Below, piece by piece: positions 9,420-18,545 of a stretch of 64,000 nucleotides of DNA. Under the pieces are notes generated by a model. The model did no database searches, was not told the DNA's origin, and saw only the letters and a program-made list of their open reading frames with translations. Where the stretch lies: the NCBI RefSeq assembly GCF_002056295.1, contig NZ_CP020100.1, positions 3,433,501 through 3,497,500 on the forward strand. Direction: 5' to 3'. Origin of the DNA: Halopseudomonas phragmitis (GTDB lineage: Bacteria; Pseudomonadota; Gammaproteobacteria; Pseudomonadales; Pseudomonadaceae). The translations under genes and the position numbers were made by a program. How positions within the stretch are numbered: position 1 is the first letter of the stretch; the number at the start of each line of letters is the position of its first letter.

Positions 9420-10229
9420 TTATCCGGCGCGGCGTAACGACTCAATATACGGGCGCAGGGAATAACCCAGCCGGGGCTCCTGATCATCAGCCCACAGTCG
9501 CATGGCGTCCTTGTCCAGGGTCAGACGCCCGCCAGCGGGAATGAACAGCAGAATGTTACCCTCGTCCACTTCAACGCACAGGTAGTCATCACCAAACAGC
9601 TCACGCAACATCTCCGCCGCGTAGGGCTGACCGGTTTCGCCCATTTGCCACTGATTGATCACCATCAGCCCGCCGGGTCGCAGGGCACGGTGGCAGCTCT
9701 GGAAGAACTCGGTCTGCAACTGCAAACGTGACAGCCCGCCCTCCATATACAAATCGACCATTAACAGATCACAGCTTTCCGGCGCCTGATTGATATAACG
9801 CTCGGCGCAGCCATCAAGCACCTGCAGGCACGGGTCACTGCTCAGTCCCAGCCATTTGCGCGCCAGCTCGACCACCGCAGGGCGCAGTTCCACCGCCGTG
9901 ACCCGCTCAGGTTGGAAATAGCGAACCAGACAGTTGGCCAGACTACCTCCGCCAAGTCCCAGCAAGGTCGCCCGATAATCCGCCCGGCACCAGTACAACC
10001 CCAACAGCATGGCCCGGGTGTAGTCATATTCCAGCCAGGCGGAATCCGGCACATAACAGCAGCTCTGCTCGGTCTTTTCGCCGAAATAGAGAAACCGATA
10101 GAGGCCGGATTCAGTCACCCGCAACATGCCAAAGTCGTCACGAAGACAATCGATCACATTTTCCTGGGTAGTCATAGCGTGACGTCTGATGCCCAATAGC
10201 CGGCGTAATAACAGGTACAAGATTTTCAT
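9420..10229 (-). CDS. Spermidine synthase-like methyltransferase-fold protein
   Basis: A 269-aa Rossmann-fold protein. The glycine loop LLGLGGGSLANCLV, the acidic residue in VTAVELRPAVVELA, and CDLLMVDLY match the core of the spermidine synthase family. It is shorter than a true SpeE and its context has no polyamine genes, so catalysis of aminopropyl transfer is doubtful. The start could also be the ATG at 10175 (MTTQEN), giving 251 aa; neither start has a clear Shine-Dalgarno. It is transcribed divergently from the DAHP synthase gene. Confidence 0.75.
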   Translation of the reverse strand: MKILYLLLRRLLGIRRHAMTTQENVIDCLRDDFGMLRVTESGLYRFLYFGEKTEQSCCYVPDSAWLEYDYTRAMLLGLYWCRADYRATLLGLGGGSLANCLVRYFQPERVTAVELRPAVVELARKWLGLSSDPCLQVLDGCAERYINQAPESCDLLMVDLYMEGGLSRLQLQTEFFQSCHRALRPGGLMVINQWQMGETGQPYAAEMLRELFGDDYLCVEVDEGNILLFIPAGGRLTLDKDAMRLWADDQEPRLGYSLRPYIESLRRAG

Positions 10230-10277
10230 GTCTCAGGGTAACATCGAACCCCCTGATACACCCACATATTGAAGCCT

Positions 10278-11630
10278 ATGACCACGCCCTGGACTCCCGA
10301 TAGCTGGCGCAGCAAACCGATCCTGCAGCAACCAACCTACCCCGACGCTCAGGTCCTGGCCGAGGTCGAACACACCCTTGCCGGCTATCCGCCGCTGGTA
10401 TTTGCCGGCGAGGCACGCGAGCTGCGTCGGCAGTTCGCCGAGGTCACCCAGGGCCGGGCATTTCTGCTGCAAGGTGGTGACTGCGCCGAAAGCTTCGCCG
10501 AATTCTCCGCGCCGAAGATTCGCGACACCTTCAAGGTGCTGTTGCAAATGGCAGTGGTGATGACTTTTGCCGCCGGCTGCCCGGTGGTCAAGGTTGGGCG
10601 CATGGCCGGCCAGTTCGCTAAACCGCGCTCGGCCGATGATGAAACCCAGGGCGGCGTTACCCTGCCGGCCTACCGTGGTGACATCATCAATCAGATCGCC
10701 TTCGAAGCTGCCGGTCGCGTGCCCGATCCACAGCGTCTGATCATGGCCTATAACCAGGCCACCGCCACCCTCAACCTGCTGCGCGCCTTTGCTCAGGGCG
10801 GCTTTGCCAGTCTGGACCAGGTACATCAGTGGAACCTGGATTTTATTGCCAACTCGGCCACCAGCGACCGTTTTCAGCATCTGGCCGACCGCATCGATGA
10901 AAGCCTGGCCTTCATGCGCGCCTGCGGGATCGACGAGGAACGCGCTCCGCAACTGCGCGAAACCAGCTTCTTCACCGCCCACGAAGCCCTGCTACTGAAC
11001 TACGAGCAGGCCTTCACCCGTCGCGACAGTCTGACCGGCGAGTGGTACGACTGCTCGGCACACATGCTCTGGATCGGCGACCGCACCCGTCAGCCGGATG
11101 GCGCCCATGTCGAGTTCATGCGCGGTATCCACAACCCGATCGGGGTCAAGGTCGGCCCGAGTACCGACCCGGACGAACTGCTGCGACTGATCGACATCCT
11201 CAACCCGGACAACGACCCCGGCCGGCTCAATCTGATCGTGCGCATGGGCGCCGACAAGGTCGAGCAACACATGCCGCGACTGGTTCGCGCCGTCGAAGGT
11301 GAAGGCCGGCTGGTGCTGTGGAGTTCCGACCCCATGCACGGCAACACCATTAAGGCCTCCAGTGGCTACAAGACCCGCGATTTCGCCCAGGTACTGCGCG
11401 AGGTCGAACAGTTCTTTGCCGTGCATCAGGCCGAAGGCAGCTGGGCTGGCGGCATTCATATCGAGATGACCGGCCAGAACGTCACCGAATGCATTGGCGG
11501 CGCTACTCCGGTGACCGAAGCCGGGCTCTCGGACCGCTACCACACCCACTGCGACCCGCGCCTGAATGCCGACCAGTCGCTGGAACTGGCATTCATGATT
11601 GCCGAGACGTTGAAGAAGGTAAGGCGCTAA
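10278..11630 (+). CDS. Class II (plant-type) 3-deoxy-7-phosphoheptulonate synthase
   Basis: First step of the shikimate pathway: condenses phosphoenolpyruvate with erythrose 4-phosphate. It is 450 aa from the ATG at 10278; a TTG three codons earlier is possible. Class II marks are [17 protein letters not shown] at the N-terminus, [11 protein letters not shown] with the metal-binding cysteine, the [14 protein letters not shown] block, and [10 protein letters not shown] toward the C-terminus. It shares no sequence with class I AroFGH. It stands alone, so it is probably the housekeeping or a supplementary isozyme. Confidence 0.95.
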   Translation: MTTPWTPDSWRSKPILQQPTYPDAQVLAEVEHTLAGYPPLVFAGEARELRRQFAEVTQGRAFLLQGGDCAESFAEFSAPKIRDTFKVLLQMAVVMTFAAGCPVVKVGRMAGQFAKPRSADDETQGGVTLPAYRGDIINQIAFEAAGRVPDPQRLIMAYNQATATLNLLRAFAQGGFASLDQVHQWNLDFIANSATSDRFQHLADRIDESLAFMRACGIDEERAPQLRETSFFTAHEALLLNYEQAFTRRDSLTGEWYDCSAHMLWIGDRTRQPDGAHVEFMRGIHNPIGVKVGPSTDPDELLRLIDILNPDNDPGRLNLIVRMGADKVEQHMPRLVRAVEGEGRLVLWSSDPMHGNTIKASSGYKTRDFAQVLREVEQFFAVHQAEGSWAGGIHIEMTGQNVTECIGGATPVTEAGLSDRYHTHCDPRLNADQSLELAFMIAETLKKVRR

Positions 11631-11777
11631 CCCCCTCTGGGGAGCGTCGTCGGATTGCCGCCCAGCACCTGCGCGATGCTGGAATAGCCTGACACCTCGG
11701 AGTCATCCGCCCCTTTCGCGGTTCGACTATCTCACCGATAATGCCCTGCCTACCGCTTTACCCTGACAGGTTTGCAC

Positions 11778-13610
11778 ATGTTGTTTCGCTGGTTTGAAAA
11801 ACGCCTTGATCCCTTTCCTGCGATAGAGCCGAGCGAACCTCCACGCCAGCTTCTGGCCTTCTGCCTGTACTACACTCGCGGTGCCTGGCCTTACCTGGGC
11901 ATGGCGGCGTTGTTGATGGCCGGCATCGCGCTGGCTGAAGTGTGGCTGTTCAGTTTTCTGGGCAGCATTGTTGACTGGCTGTCCGAGCAGAGCCGCGAGA
12001 CTTTCCTTGAAACCGAAGGCCTGAAGCTGTTGGGGATGGGCCTGGTAGTACTGGTACTGCTACCGCTGATGGTGTTCGCCAACTCGCTGTTCAGCCACCA
12101 GACCCTGATGGGCAACTATCCGATGCGCATCCGCTGGCTGGTGCACCGCTACCTGCTGCGCCAGTCGATGGCCTTTTATCAGGACGAGTTCGCCGGGCGT
12201 ATCGCCACCAAGATGATGCAAACAGCGCTGGCGGTGCGTGAATGCGTGATCAAGCTGATCGACGTGCTCAACTATGTCAGCGTCTACTTCATCGGCACCC
12301 TGCTGGTGGTCGGCAGCGCCGACTGGCGCCTGACCTTGCCTATGTTGATCTGGCTGGTCGGCTACATCCTGCTGATGCGCCACTTCATTCCGGTCATGGG
12401 CAAGGTCGCCGAGCAACAGGCCGACGCCCGCTCGATCATGACCGGGCGCATCGTCGACAGCTACACCAACATCCAGACCGTCAAACTGTTCTCCCACGCC
12501 CAGCGCGAGTCGACCTATGCCCGCGAAGGCATGGACCAGTTCATGACCACCGTCTATCAGCAAATGCGCCTGGTAACTCTGGTCTACTCCCTTCTATACG
12601 GGCTCAACGCCCTGCTGCTGATCAGCGTCAGCGGACTGGCGATCTGGCTGTGGCTCAACGAACTGGCCAGCGTTGGCGCAGTCGCCGTGGCGGTCGCTCT
12701 GGTACTACGTCTGTGGGGTATGTCGCAATGGATCATGTGGGAGCTGTCGGCCCTGTTCGAGAACATCGGCACCGTGCAGGACGGCATCAACTCGATCGCC
12801 CGCCCGCAACTGGTCGAAGACGCCCCCCAAGCCCAACCGCTGCTGGTCAGCCACGGCGAGATCCGCTTCGACCATGTGCACTTCCATTACGGCAAGGGCC
12901 ATGGAGTGATCGAGGACCTCAACCTGCATATTCGGCCCGGTGAAAAAATCGGTCTGGTCGGCCGTTCCGGCGCCGGCAAGTCCACCCTGGTCAATCTGCT
13001 GCTGCGCTTCTACGACGTCGAGGGCGGGCGCATCCTGATCGATGGACAGAACATCGCCGAGGTCACCCAGGACTCCCTGCGTGAACACATCGGTATGGTC
13101 ACGCAGGACACCTCGCTACTGCACCGCTCGGTACGCGACAACATAACTTACGGCCGACCCGACTCCGGCGAAAGTGAGCTGCTCGAAGCCACCCGTCGGG
13201 CTGAAGCCGAAACCTTTATCGCCGATCTGCGCGACGCCAAGGGTCGCGTCGGTTTCGATGCACATGTCGGTGAACGCGGGGTCAAGCTTTCCGGTGGTCA
13301 GCGCCAACGCATCGCGATCGCCCGGGTCATGCTCAAGGATGCACCAATCCTGATTCTCGACGAGGCCACTTCGGCGTTGGACTCGGAAGTCGAGGCGGCG
13401 ATTCAGGACAACCTCAACAAGCTGATGGACGGCAAGACGGTGATCGCCATTGCCCACCGGCTGTCGACCATCGCCGCCATGGACCGGCTGATCGTCATGG
13501 ATCAGGGGCGCATTATCGAAGACGGCAGCCATGCCGAACTGATTGAGCGCGGCGGGCTCTACGCCCAGCTCTGGGCCCGACAGTCCGGTGGTTTTCTCGG
13601 CGAGGACTGA
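11778..13610 (+). CDS. ABC exporter, fused permease and ATPase
   Basis: A 610-aa half-transporter that works as a homodimer in the inner membrane. An N-terminal membrane domain with about six helices (residues ~35-310) is followed by a nucleotide-binding domain: Walker A GRSGAGKST, signature LSGGQRQR, Walker B ILILDEATSALD, and the switch His in IAIAHRLST. I chose the ATG at 11778 because AGG lies seven bases upstream. The family resembles MsbA/multidrug exporters. The long N-terminal extension with FDPFPA-like sequence is typical of a Pseudomonas subgroup whose substrate I do not know. Confidence 0.92.
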   Translation: MLFRWFEKRLDPFPAIEPSEPPRQLLAFCLYYTRGAWPYLGMAALLMAGIALAEVWLFSFLGSIVDWLSEQSRETFLETEGLKLLGMGLVVLVLLPLMVFANSLFSHQTLMGNYPMRIRWLVHRYLLRQSMAFYQDEFAGRIATKMMQTALAVRECVIKLIDVLNYVSVYFIGTLLVVGSADWRLTLPMLIWLVGYILLMRHFIPVMGKVAEQQADARSIMTGRIVDSYTNIQTVKLFSHAQRESTYAREGMDQFMTTVYQQMRLVTLVYSLLYGLNALLLISVSGLAIWLWLNELASVGAVAVAVALVLRLWGMSQWIMWELSALFENIGTVQDGINSIARPQLVEDAPQAQPLLVSHGEIRFDHVHFHYGKGHGVIEDLNLHIRPGEKIGLVGRSGAGKSTLVNLLLRFYDVEGGRILIDGQNIAEVTQDSLREHIGMVTQDTSLLHRSVRDNITYGRPDSGESELLEATRRAEAETFIADLRDAKGRVGFDAHVGERGVKLSGGQRQRIAIARVMLKDAPILILDEATSALDSEVEAAIQDNLNKLMDGKTVIAIAHRLSTIAAMDRLIVMDQGRIIEDGSHAELIERGGLYAQLWARQSGGFLGED

Positions 13611-13613
13611 GCC

Positions 13614-13630
13614 GCCCCGGCTAGCGGGGC
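13614..13630. terminator. Hairpin between convergent genes
   Basis: GCCCCG (13614-13619) and CGGGGC (13625-13630) form a six-bp stem with loop GCTAG in the ten-base gap between the ABC exporter and eamA. It overlaps the eamA stop. It lacks a T-run, so it is a weak call. Confidence 0.35.
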
Positions 13631-14544
13631 TCGCTGACGACCGGACACTCCGTTGCCGGTCGCCCAGCGGCCCTACGCCAACGGCCAAGCAGCCACCCTC
13701 CAGACACATTGACCAAAATCCCCAGCATCACCAGAAATGCTCCGCCAAGCTGCAGGGCGCTGACCCGCTCCCCCGCCAGCAACGCGGCGGAACTCAAACC
13801 AATCACCGGCACCAACAGGGAAAAAGGCGCAACCTGGCTGGCCGGATAGCGCGACAACAGCCGGCTCCACAGGCTGTAGCCAAGAATGGTCGCGGCAAAA
13901 GCCAGATACAGCAGAACCAACAGGGTATTGAGATTGAAGCCCAGCAAGGCGCTGCGCATTAACTCGGGACCTTCCAGCCACCAGGACAGCGCCAGAAATG
14001 GCAAAGGCGGCACCAGGCTACCCCACACTACCAGCCCGACCAGGTTCACCTTGCCGATCTTGCGGGTAACGATATTTCCCAGTGCCCACATAGAGGCAGC
14101 GCACAAGGTCAATATGAAACCGGCCGTGGTCATACCGCTGTTGATCTGCAAACCGATCATTAGCAGACCTGCGGCCGCAATCAACAGCCCAATGAGATTA
14201 AAGCCACGCAACCGCTCACCCAGTAGCAGTACGGCAAAGAACAAGGTAAACAGAGCCTGGGACTGGAGTACCACTGAGGCCAGGCCGGCCGGCATGCCGA
14301 CGTGCATGGCTGAAAACAGGAACGCGAACTGGCCCAGTGAAATGGTCAGACCGTAGGCCAGCAACCAGCGCAGCGGCACCGCCGGTGGCTTGATGAACAG
14401 TATCGCGGGAAAGGCCACCAGCATGAATCGCAGGGCGCCGAGCAACATGGGCGGCATGTCCTGCAAACCAGCCTTGATCACCACGAAGTTCATGCCCCAG
14501 ACCAGAATGACAAGCAGCGCCAGCAGAAAATCCTTGGCGGTCAT
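13621..14544 (-). CDS. eamA: EamA amino-acid metabolite exporter
   Basis: A 307-aa inner-membrane protein of the drug/metabolite transporter family with two EamA repeats and ten predicted helices. The N-terminus (LLVILVWGMNFVVIKAGL, then PPMLLGALRFMLVAFPAI) and the blocks LTISLGQFAFLF and APFSLLVPVIGL closely follow the E. coli exporter of O-acetylserine and cysteine pathway metabolites, as I remember its sequence. The C-terminal tail after residue 290 is basic and cytoplasmic. It is monocistronic and convergent with the ABC exporter. Confidence 0.88.
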   Translation of the reverse strand: MTAKDFLLALLVILVWGMNFVVIKAGLQDMPPMLLGALRFMLVAFPAILFIKPPAVPLRWLLAYGLTISLGQFAFLFSAMHVGMPAGLASVVLQSQALFTLFFAVLLLGERLRGFNLIGLLIAAAGLLMIGLQINSGMTTAGFILTLCAASMWALGNIVTRKIGKVNLVGLVVWGSLVPPLPFLALSWWLEGPELMRSALLGFNLNTLLVLLYLAFAATILGYSLWSRLLSRYPASQVAPFSLLVPVIGLSSAALLAGERVSALQLGGAFLVMLGILVNVSGGWLLGRWRRAAGRPATECPVVSEPR

Positions 14545-14627
14545 GAGCAGTACTCCCAGGCAGTTAAAGCAGTATTAGGCCCGGAACAGCACAATTGCTG
14601 AAGATACAGCGACCGCTCAATCGGCCA

Positions 14628-14915
14628 TCACAGTTGACTCCCACCCAGTTCGCGCAGGCGGGCATAACCATCACGGGTCAGCAGCACCAGATGAACCGTG
14701 CTGGCATAAATCTGACCGGACAGCTTGAGCTGATCGATCAACGCCTGATGCTCGGTAGCCGGCAAGTAGAAATAGTCACGACCTTCGAGCAACTGCGACT
14801 GGCAGTGCTTGAACAGTTTGAAGCAGGAGCCCTTGGGCAGCGCATTGAGCTGATCGAGCTGGCGGAAGCTGAGGGTATCAACCCCGGCATGGGGGATCGG
14901 TTGAACGGATGACAT
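14628..14915 (-). CDS. Small protein of unknown function (95 aa)
   Basis: A soluble 95-aa protein that I do not recognise. The central KGSCFKLFKHC and GRDYFYLPATEHQ and the C-terminal STVHLVLLTRDGYARL faintly resemble ORF6N-type phage antirepressor domains, which is too weak for a call. It has a good AAGGAG ribosome site five bases before the ATG. That site is buried in a perfect 11-bp hairpin (14914-14940). It lies 38 bases after the universal stress gene and may be co-transcribed with it. Confidence 0.65.
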   Translation of the reverse strand: MSSVQPIPHAGVDTLSFRQLDQLNALPKGSCFKLFKHCQSQLLEGRDYFYLPATEHQALIDQLKLSGQIYASTVHLVLLTRDGYARLRELGGSQL

Positions 14916-14940
14916 AACGGCTCCTTGGCGGAGCCGTTAT
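14914..14940 (-). promoter_or_regulatory. Hairpin covering the ribosome site of the 95-aa gene
   Basis: An 11-bp perfect stem (14914-14924 with 14930-14940) with a five-base loop lies between the universal stress gene and the 95-aa gene. On the minus strand the 3' arm contains AAGGAG and reaches into the ATG. It may end the stress transcript, restrain translation of the next gene, or both. Confidence 0.55.
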
Positions 14941-14953
14941 TGTCGCGCAGTGA

Positions 14954-15382
14954 CTATTTGACCAGCAACACCGGCACCGGCACTTCATGCACCACCCGGG
15001 TAGCGACCGAGCCCATGAACAGGTTGCCCAGATTGCTCATACCGCGAGTACCCATGATCACGGTGTCACAGCCCAGGCTCTTGACCGCATGTGCCAGTTC
15101 ACCAATGACCTCACCCACCACCGCATGCTCTTCATGGCGAACACCGGCCTCGCGCAGCATGGCACCAGCCTCGACAATCACTTCACGGGCATGATCCAGC
15201 GCGCCCCCGTGCAACTGTTCCAGCATATTGGCCGACACATAGTTGCCATACAGTTTGGGCTCACTCTGCACATTGATCACGTGCACCAGAATGTTCGGAT
15301 ACTCGGCAGCTACACCCACCAGATACTCAATGGCTCGTTTGGCCGGGGCCGAGCCGTCAAAGGGTAGCAGTACGTTGCGCAT
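14954..15382 (-). CDS. Universal stress protein, UspA family
   Basis: A 142-aa single-domain Usp. The nucleotide-binding signature GTRGMSNLGNLFMGSVATRV fits G-2x-G-9x-G(S), so it should bind ATP. The ATG at 15382 is set by a strong AAGGAG and the family start MRNVLLPFDGS; upstream in-frame codons are non-coding. An Anr-type palindrome sits about 77 bp upstream of the ATG, so induction under low oxygen is likely, as known for Pseudomonas UspK/UspN. The strong hairpin at 14914-14940 lies downstream. Confidence 0.93.
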   Translation of the reverse strand: MRNVLLPFDGSAPAKRAIEYLVGVAAEYPNILVHVINVQSEPKLYGNYVSANMLEQLHGGALDHAREVIVEAGAMLREAGVRHEEHAVVGEVIGELAHAVKSLGCDTVIMGTRGMSNLGNLFMGSVATRVVHEVPVPVLLVK

Positions 15383-15452
15383 GGTGACTCCTTGGATTGT
15401 TGTTGCCTTGTTTATCACTATAGTCATTGTCGCAAACCGGTGACCGCCCTCG

Positions 15453-15466
15453 TTGACCTGGATCAA
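15453..15466 (-). promoter_or_regulatory. Anr/Fnr box upstream of the universal stress gene
   Basis: On the minus strand the 14-mer reads TTGAT-CCAG-GTCAA, nine of ten consensus positions of TTGAT-N4-ATCAA. It lies in the 307-bp gap between the divergent usp and porin genes and could serve either. A possible -10 TATAGT for usp is at 15417-15422, about 40 bp from the box centre, slightly off the ideal class II spacing. I see nothing else definite in this gap. Confidence 0.7.
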
Positions 15467-15689
15467 CCGGATAACCGACTCCCCTGCATGCACCACCGCC
15501 CCGAACTGGCGCACCACCACAGTGCAATCGTTCCGAAAAAAGCTGACCGAAACTATACTCACAACACCACAAAACACACATAAGCACATGAAATAAAACA
15601 AGAAATAAAAACTGGCAAGCTACGTGCTATGTAACCCGTGCCAACACATTCAAAACTTTTTGAATCACACGACATGGGGTACTACCAAT

Positions 15690-16415
15690 ATGATGAAAAA
15701 ACTTGCAGTTGCCGTCGCCACCGCCAGCACCCTCGGCTTTGCCACTCTGGCCCATGCAGAAGAGTTCGATACCCCGATCGGTAAAATCGACGCCAGCATG
15801 ACCGCCACCCTGGCAACCGATTACATCTGGCGCGGCCAGTCGCAGACTGCTGGTGCCGGCGCGGTTCAGGGCAGCCTGGATTTCGCCCACGAGTCCGGCC
15901 TGTATATCGGCGCCTGGGCTTCCAACGTCGACGCCGACGCCTTTGATGCCAGCGTGGAAATCGATTACTACTTTGGCTGGGCCGGCAACATCACAGATGA
16001 AATCGAGCTGGACCTGGGCTGGGCGACTTACACCTACCCGAAAGCCGGTGGTGATGCCAGTGTCGACGAAGTTCTGGCCAGTATCGGTCTGTACGGCTTC
16101 ACCTTGGGCGCCAAATACGCCTACGACCCGGAAAGTGCGCTGTACACCTACATTGGTTACGGCTTCGAACTGCCCTACGAATTCGGCCTTGACCTGCACT
16201 ACGGTCGCACTGACACCAAGGATCCGCTGAGTTCGGTACAGAGCAAAGAGAAGTACGATGACTGGGCTGTCACCGTCAGCAAGGACTTCGTAGGTATCGA
16301 CTGGGCACTGATGTACTCAGACACCAACATCAAGGGCGGCACCTGCAGCGAATGGTATGGCAAAAGCCGTTATTGCAGCGGCAACTGGACTTTCTCAGCC
16401 ACCAAGAGCTTCTAA
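15690..16415 (+). CDS. TorF-family putative outer-membrane porin
   Basis: A 241-aa protein with a signal peptide (MMKKLAVAVATASTLGFATLAHA, cut after AHA; shown here as its parts KKL, hydrophobic core, AHA). The mature part alternates aromatic and polar residues like a beta-barrel and has DYIWRGQSQT, the mark of the Gcw_chp/TorF group. It ends in a terminal Phe, as outer-membrane proteins do. Two late cysteines (TCSEW and RYCSG) could form a disulfide. The start may be 15690 or 15693. A UUCG hairpin terminator follows. Confidence 0.85.
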   Translation: MMKKLAVAVATASTLGFATLAHAEEFDTPIGKIDASMTATLATDYIWRGQSQTAGAGAVQGSLDFAHESGLYIGAWASNVDADAFDASVEIDYYFGWAGNITDEIELDLGWATYTYPKAGGDASVDEVLASIGLYGFTLGAKYAYDPESALYTYIGYGFELPYEFGLDLHYGRTDTKDPLSSVQSKEKYDDWAVTVSKDFVGIDWALMYSDTNIKGGTCSEWYGKSRYCSGNWTFSATKSF

Positions 16416-16419
16416 AACC

Positions 16420-16449
16420 ATTCAGGCGCCTTCGGGCGCCTGAATTGTA
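16420..16449 (+). terminator. Intrinsic terminator of the porin gene
   Basis: An 11-bp perfect stem (16420-16430 with 16435-16445) closes a TTCG tetraloop and is followed by TGTATTT. It begins four bases after the porin stop. Confidence 0.85.
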
Positions 16450-16523
16450 TTTGCTCCTTGCAGCAACTACGCCGGTCTCAAGGTTGTGCCACGGCAACCT
16501 TGATCACCGGCGTCTTTTTTACC

Positions 16524-17090
16524 TTACGCCTTGGGCAGGGTTACACCGCGCTGGCCCTGGTACTTGCCGCCGCGGTCTTTGTATGAGACTTCGCAGGACT
16601 CATCAGACTCGAAGAACAGCATCTGAGCCACGCCTTCATTGGCGTAGATTTTGGCCGGCAAGGTAGTAGTGTTGGAAAACTCCAGGGTCACATGCCCTTC
16701 CCACTCTGGCTCAAGCGGAGTGACATTAACGATAATGCCGCAGCGGGCATAGGTGCTCTTGCCCAGACAGATGGTCAGCACATTGCGCGGAATACGGAAG
16801 TATTCGACGGTACGGGCCAGGGCGAACGAGTTCGGCGGAATGATGCATACATCGCCCTTCACATCCACAAAGCTCTTTTCGTCGAAATGCTTGGGATCCA
16901 CCGTAGCCGAATGAATGTTGGTGAACACCTTGAACTCATCGGCACAACGCACATCGTAACCGTAACTGGACACCCCATAAGAAATCATCCGATTGCCCTC
17001 GGCGCCGCGTACCTGACGCTCGACGAACGGCTCAATCATGCCGTGCTCCTGGGACATGCGACGAATCCAGCGGTCTGACTTGATGCTCAT
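16524..17090 (-). CDS. dcd: dCTP deaminase
   Basis: Deaminates dCTP to dUTP, feeding dTMP synthesis. It is 188 aa from the ATG at 17090 ([12 protein letters not shown]), the length typical of Pseudomonas; the in-frame extension upstream is not conserved. Motifs are [12 protein letters not shown], the substrate loop [10 protein letters not shown], and the catalytic Glu in [13 protein letters not shown]. Works as a trimer. It is followed at 67 bp upstream by apbC, in the same direction. Confidence 0.97.
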   Translation of the reverse strand: MSIKSDRWIRRMSQEHGMIEPFVERQVRGAEGNRMISYGVSSYGYDVRCADEFKVFTNIHSATVDPKHFDEKSFVDVKGDVCIIPPNSFALARTVEYFRIPRNVLTICLGKSTYARCGIIVNVTPLEPEWEGHVTLEFSNTTTLPAKIYANEGVAQMLFFESDESCEVSYKDRGGKYQGQRGVTLPKA

Positions 17091-17155
17091 GGTGTGCCCT
17101 GCATAAGGATTGGGTGAAAAATGATCGGGCATTCTAGCCGGTTATGACTAAGCTG

Positions 17156-18247
17156 TCAGTCATCGCTGATGCTGATACTGGGCATGGCCGGTGCCTGAGC
17201 CCGCTCGGCAATCCGTGCGCCCACATGCCGGGCCATATCCTGGTAAATCATGCTGATCTGGCATTCGGGCTCAGCCACCACGGTCGGGGTTCCGCCATCG
17301 GCCTGCTCGCGAATCATCATCGACAGCGGCATAGAAGCCAGCAGATCAACACCGTATTGCTCGGCCAGGCGCTCGCCACCACCCTCGCCGAACAGATGCT
17401 CGGCATGACCGCAATTGGAGCAGATGTGAATGGCCATGTTCTCGACCACCCCCAGCACCGGAATATTGACCTTGTTGAACATCTCGATCCCTTTCTTGGC
17501 ATCGAGCAGTGCCAGGTCCTGCGGTGTGGTCACGATCACCGCGCCGGTTACCGGCACCTTCTGGGCTAGCGTCAGCTGGATATCCCCGGTCCCCGGCGGC
17601 ATGTCCACCACCAGGTAGTCGAGATCATCCCAGGCAGTCTGAGTCAGCAACTGCATCAGCGCCCCGGAAACCATCGGCCCACGCCAGACTACCGGGGTAT
17701 TGTCATCAACCAGAAAAGCCATGGACATGACCTGCACGCCATGGGCAGTCGGCGGAATAAACAGCTTCTGATCCTTGACCTGAGGCCGGGTACCTTCGGG
17801 CAACCCCAGCATCAAGCCCATGCTAGGGCCATAGATATCGGCGTCCAGCACCCCGACCCGGGCACCTTCACGGGCCAGCGCCAGCGCCAGATTGACCGCC
17901 GTGGTGGATTTGCCCACCCCGCCCTTGCCTGACGCGACGGCGATGATGTTTTTGACATTGCGCAGCGCCTCGATACTGCCCTGAGCAGGAGCGCTCGCCA
18001 CTTCACAAGCTACGCTGATGGTCGCCGACTCGACACCCGCCACCGACTCGACCGCCACCTGCAACATTTGCTCGATACCGGCCCGAATACCGGCTGCCGC
18101 ATAGCCCAGCACCAGCTCAGCCTCAACCTTGCCGCCCTCAATCCGCAGATCACGCAAACAGCCCGCGCTGATCAGATCGGTTTGCAGGTAAGGATCTTGA
18201 TATTGGCCAAGAGCGCGCTCTACGGCACTACGGTCGACGGTATGCAT
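17156..18247 (-). CDS. apbC: Mrp/ApbC iron-sulfur cluster carrier ATPase
   Basis: A P-loop ATPase that binds and hands over Fe-S clusters. It is 363 aa from the ATG at 18247. An N-terminal MIP18/DUF59-like domain (residues 1-80) precedes the deviant Walker A GKGGVGKST (107-115), the switch MPPGTGD, and the cluster-binding CxxC Cys276/Cys279 (CSNCG). In many Pseudomonas metG lies divergently upstream; here that place holds a TRAP gene and an inverted-repeat element. A 7-1-7 palindrome at 18301-18315 (ACTGATTAAATCAGT) sits 54 bp before the start and may be an operator. Confidence 0.95.
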   Translation of the reverse strand: MHTVDRSAVERALGQYQDPYLQTDLISAGCLRDLRIEGGKVEAELVLGYAAAGIRAGIEQMLQVAVESVAGVESATISVACEVASAPAQGSIEALRNVKNIIAVASGKGGVGKSTTAVNLALALAREGARVGVLDADIYGPSMGLMLGLPEGTRPQVKDQKLFIPPTAHGVQVMSMAFLVDDNTPVVWRGPMVSGALMQLLTQTAWDDLDYLVVDMPPGTGDIQLTLAQKVPVTGAVIVTTPQDLALLDAKKGIEMFNKVNIPVLGVVENMAIHICSNCGHAEHLFGEGGGERLAEQYGVDLLASMPLSMMIREQADGGTPTVVAEPECQISMIYQDMARHVGARIAERAQAPAMPSISISDD

Positions 18248-18331
18248 GGGGGCTTCCAGCGAAGAAACAGGGGGTGGGTATGCTAACACAAGCTGGAAAC
18301 ACTGATTAAATCAGTTTCGGTGCTGGCCCAA

Positions 18332-18505
18332 TTGTCACTGACCTGTTCTGGACACGCCGTGAGCCCCTCCGGGTCCGGCCAACCGATCACAGGTCGGTCG
18401 GCGTTCAGCTGCGCACCAAGCATGCTTGGTAAACGCTTGCCTCACCCATGGGGGCTTGACGATGCCCGTCCGGGGCATCGACAGTCCAGAACAGGTCAGC
18501 GACAA
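18332..18505. repeat. 174-bp element with 22-bp terminal inverted repeats
   Basis: Bases 18332-18353 and 18484-18505 are inverted copies with one mismatch in 22. The inside also folds: a perfect 16-bp palindrome ACCAAGCATGCTTGGT near 18416, a hairpin GATGCCC/GGGCATC near 18460-18480, and a stem near 18380-18405. No reading frame is credible. It fills the 298-bp gap between the TRAP binding protein gene (ends 18546) and apbC. It may be a MITE-like element or a structured RNA. I see no clear target duplication. Confidence 0.6.
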
Positions 18506-18545
18506 CCGGGCTACTGAGCTTGGGTGCAATTAATAAGTGGTTCCT

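Noticed and set aside
9420..10229. True spermidine synthase
   Set aside because: The fold fits, but the context has no polyamine genes and the decarboxylated-AdoMet and putrescine site motifs are not convincing.
14628..14915. ORF6N phage regulator
   Set aside because: The likeness is limited to a few residues in the last third, and no phage genes are nearby.
18332..18505. Insertion sequence
   Set aside because: The inverted repeats are clear, but only 130 bases lie between them and no transposase frame is present, so I call only a MITE-like or structured element.
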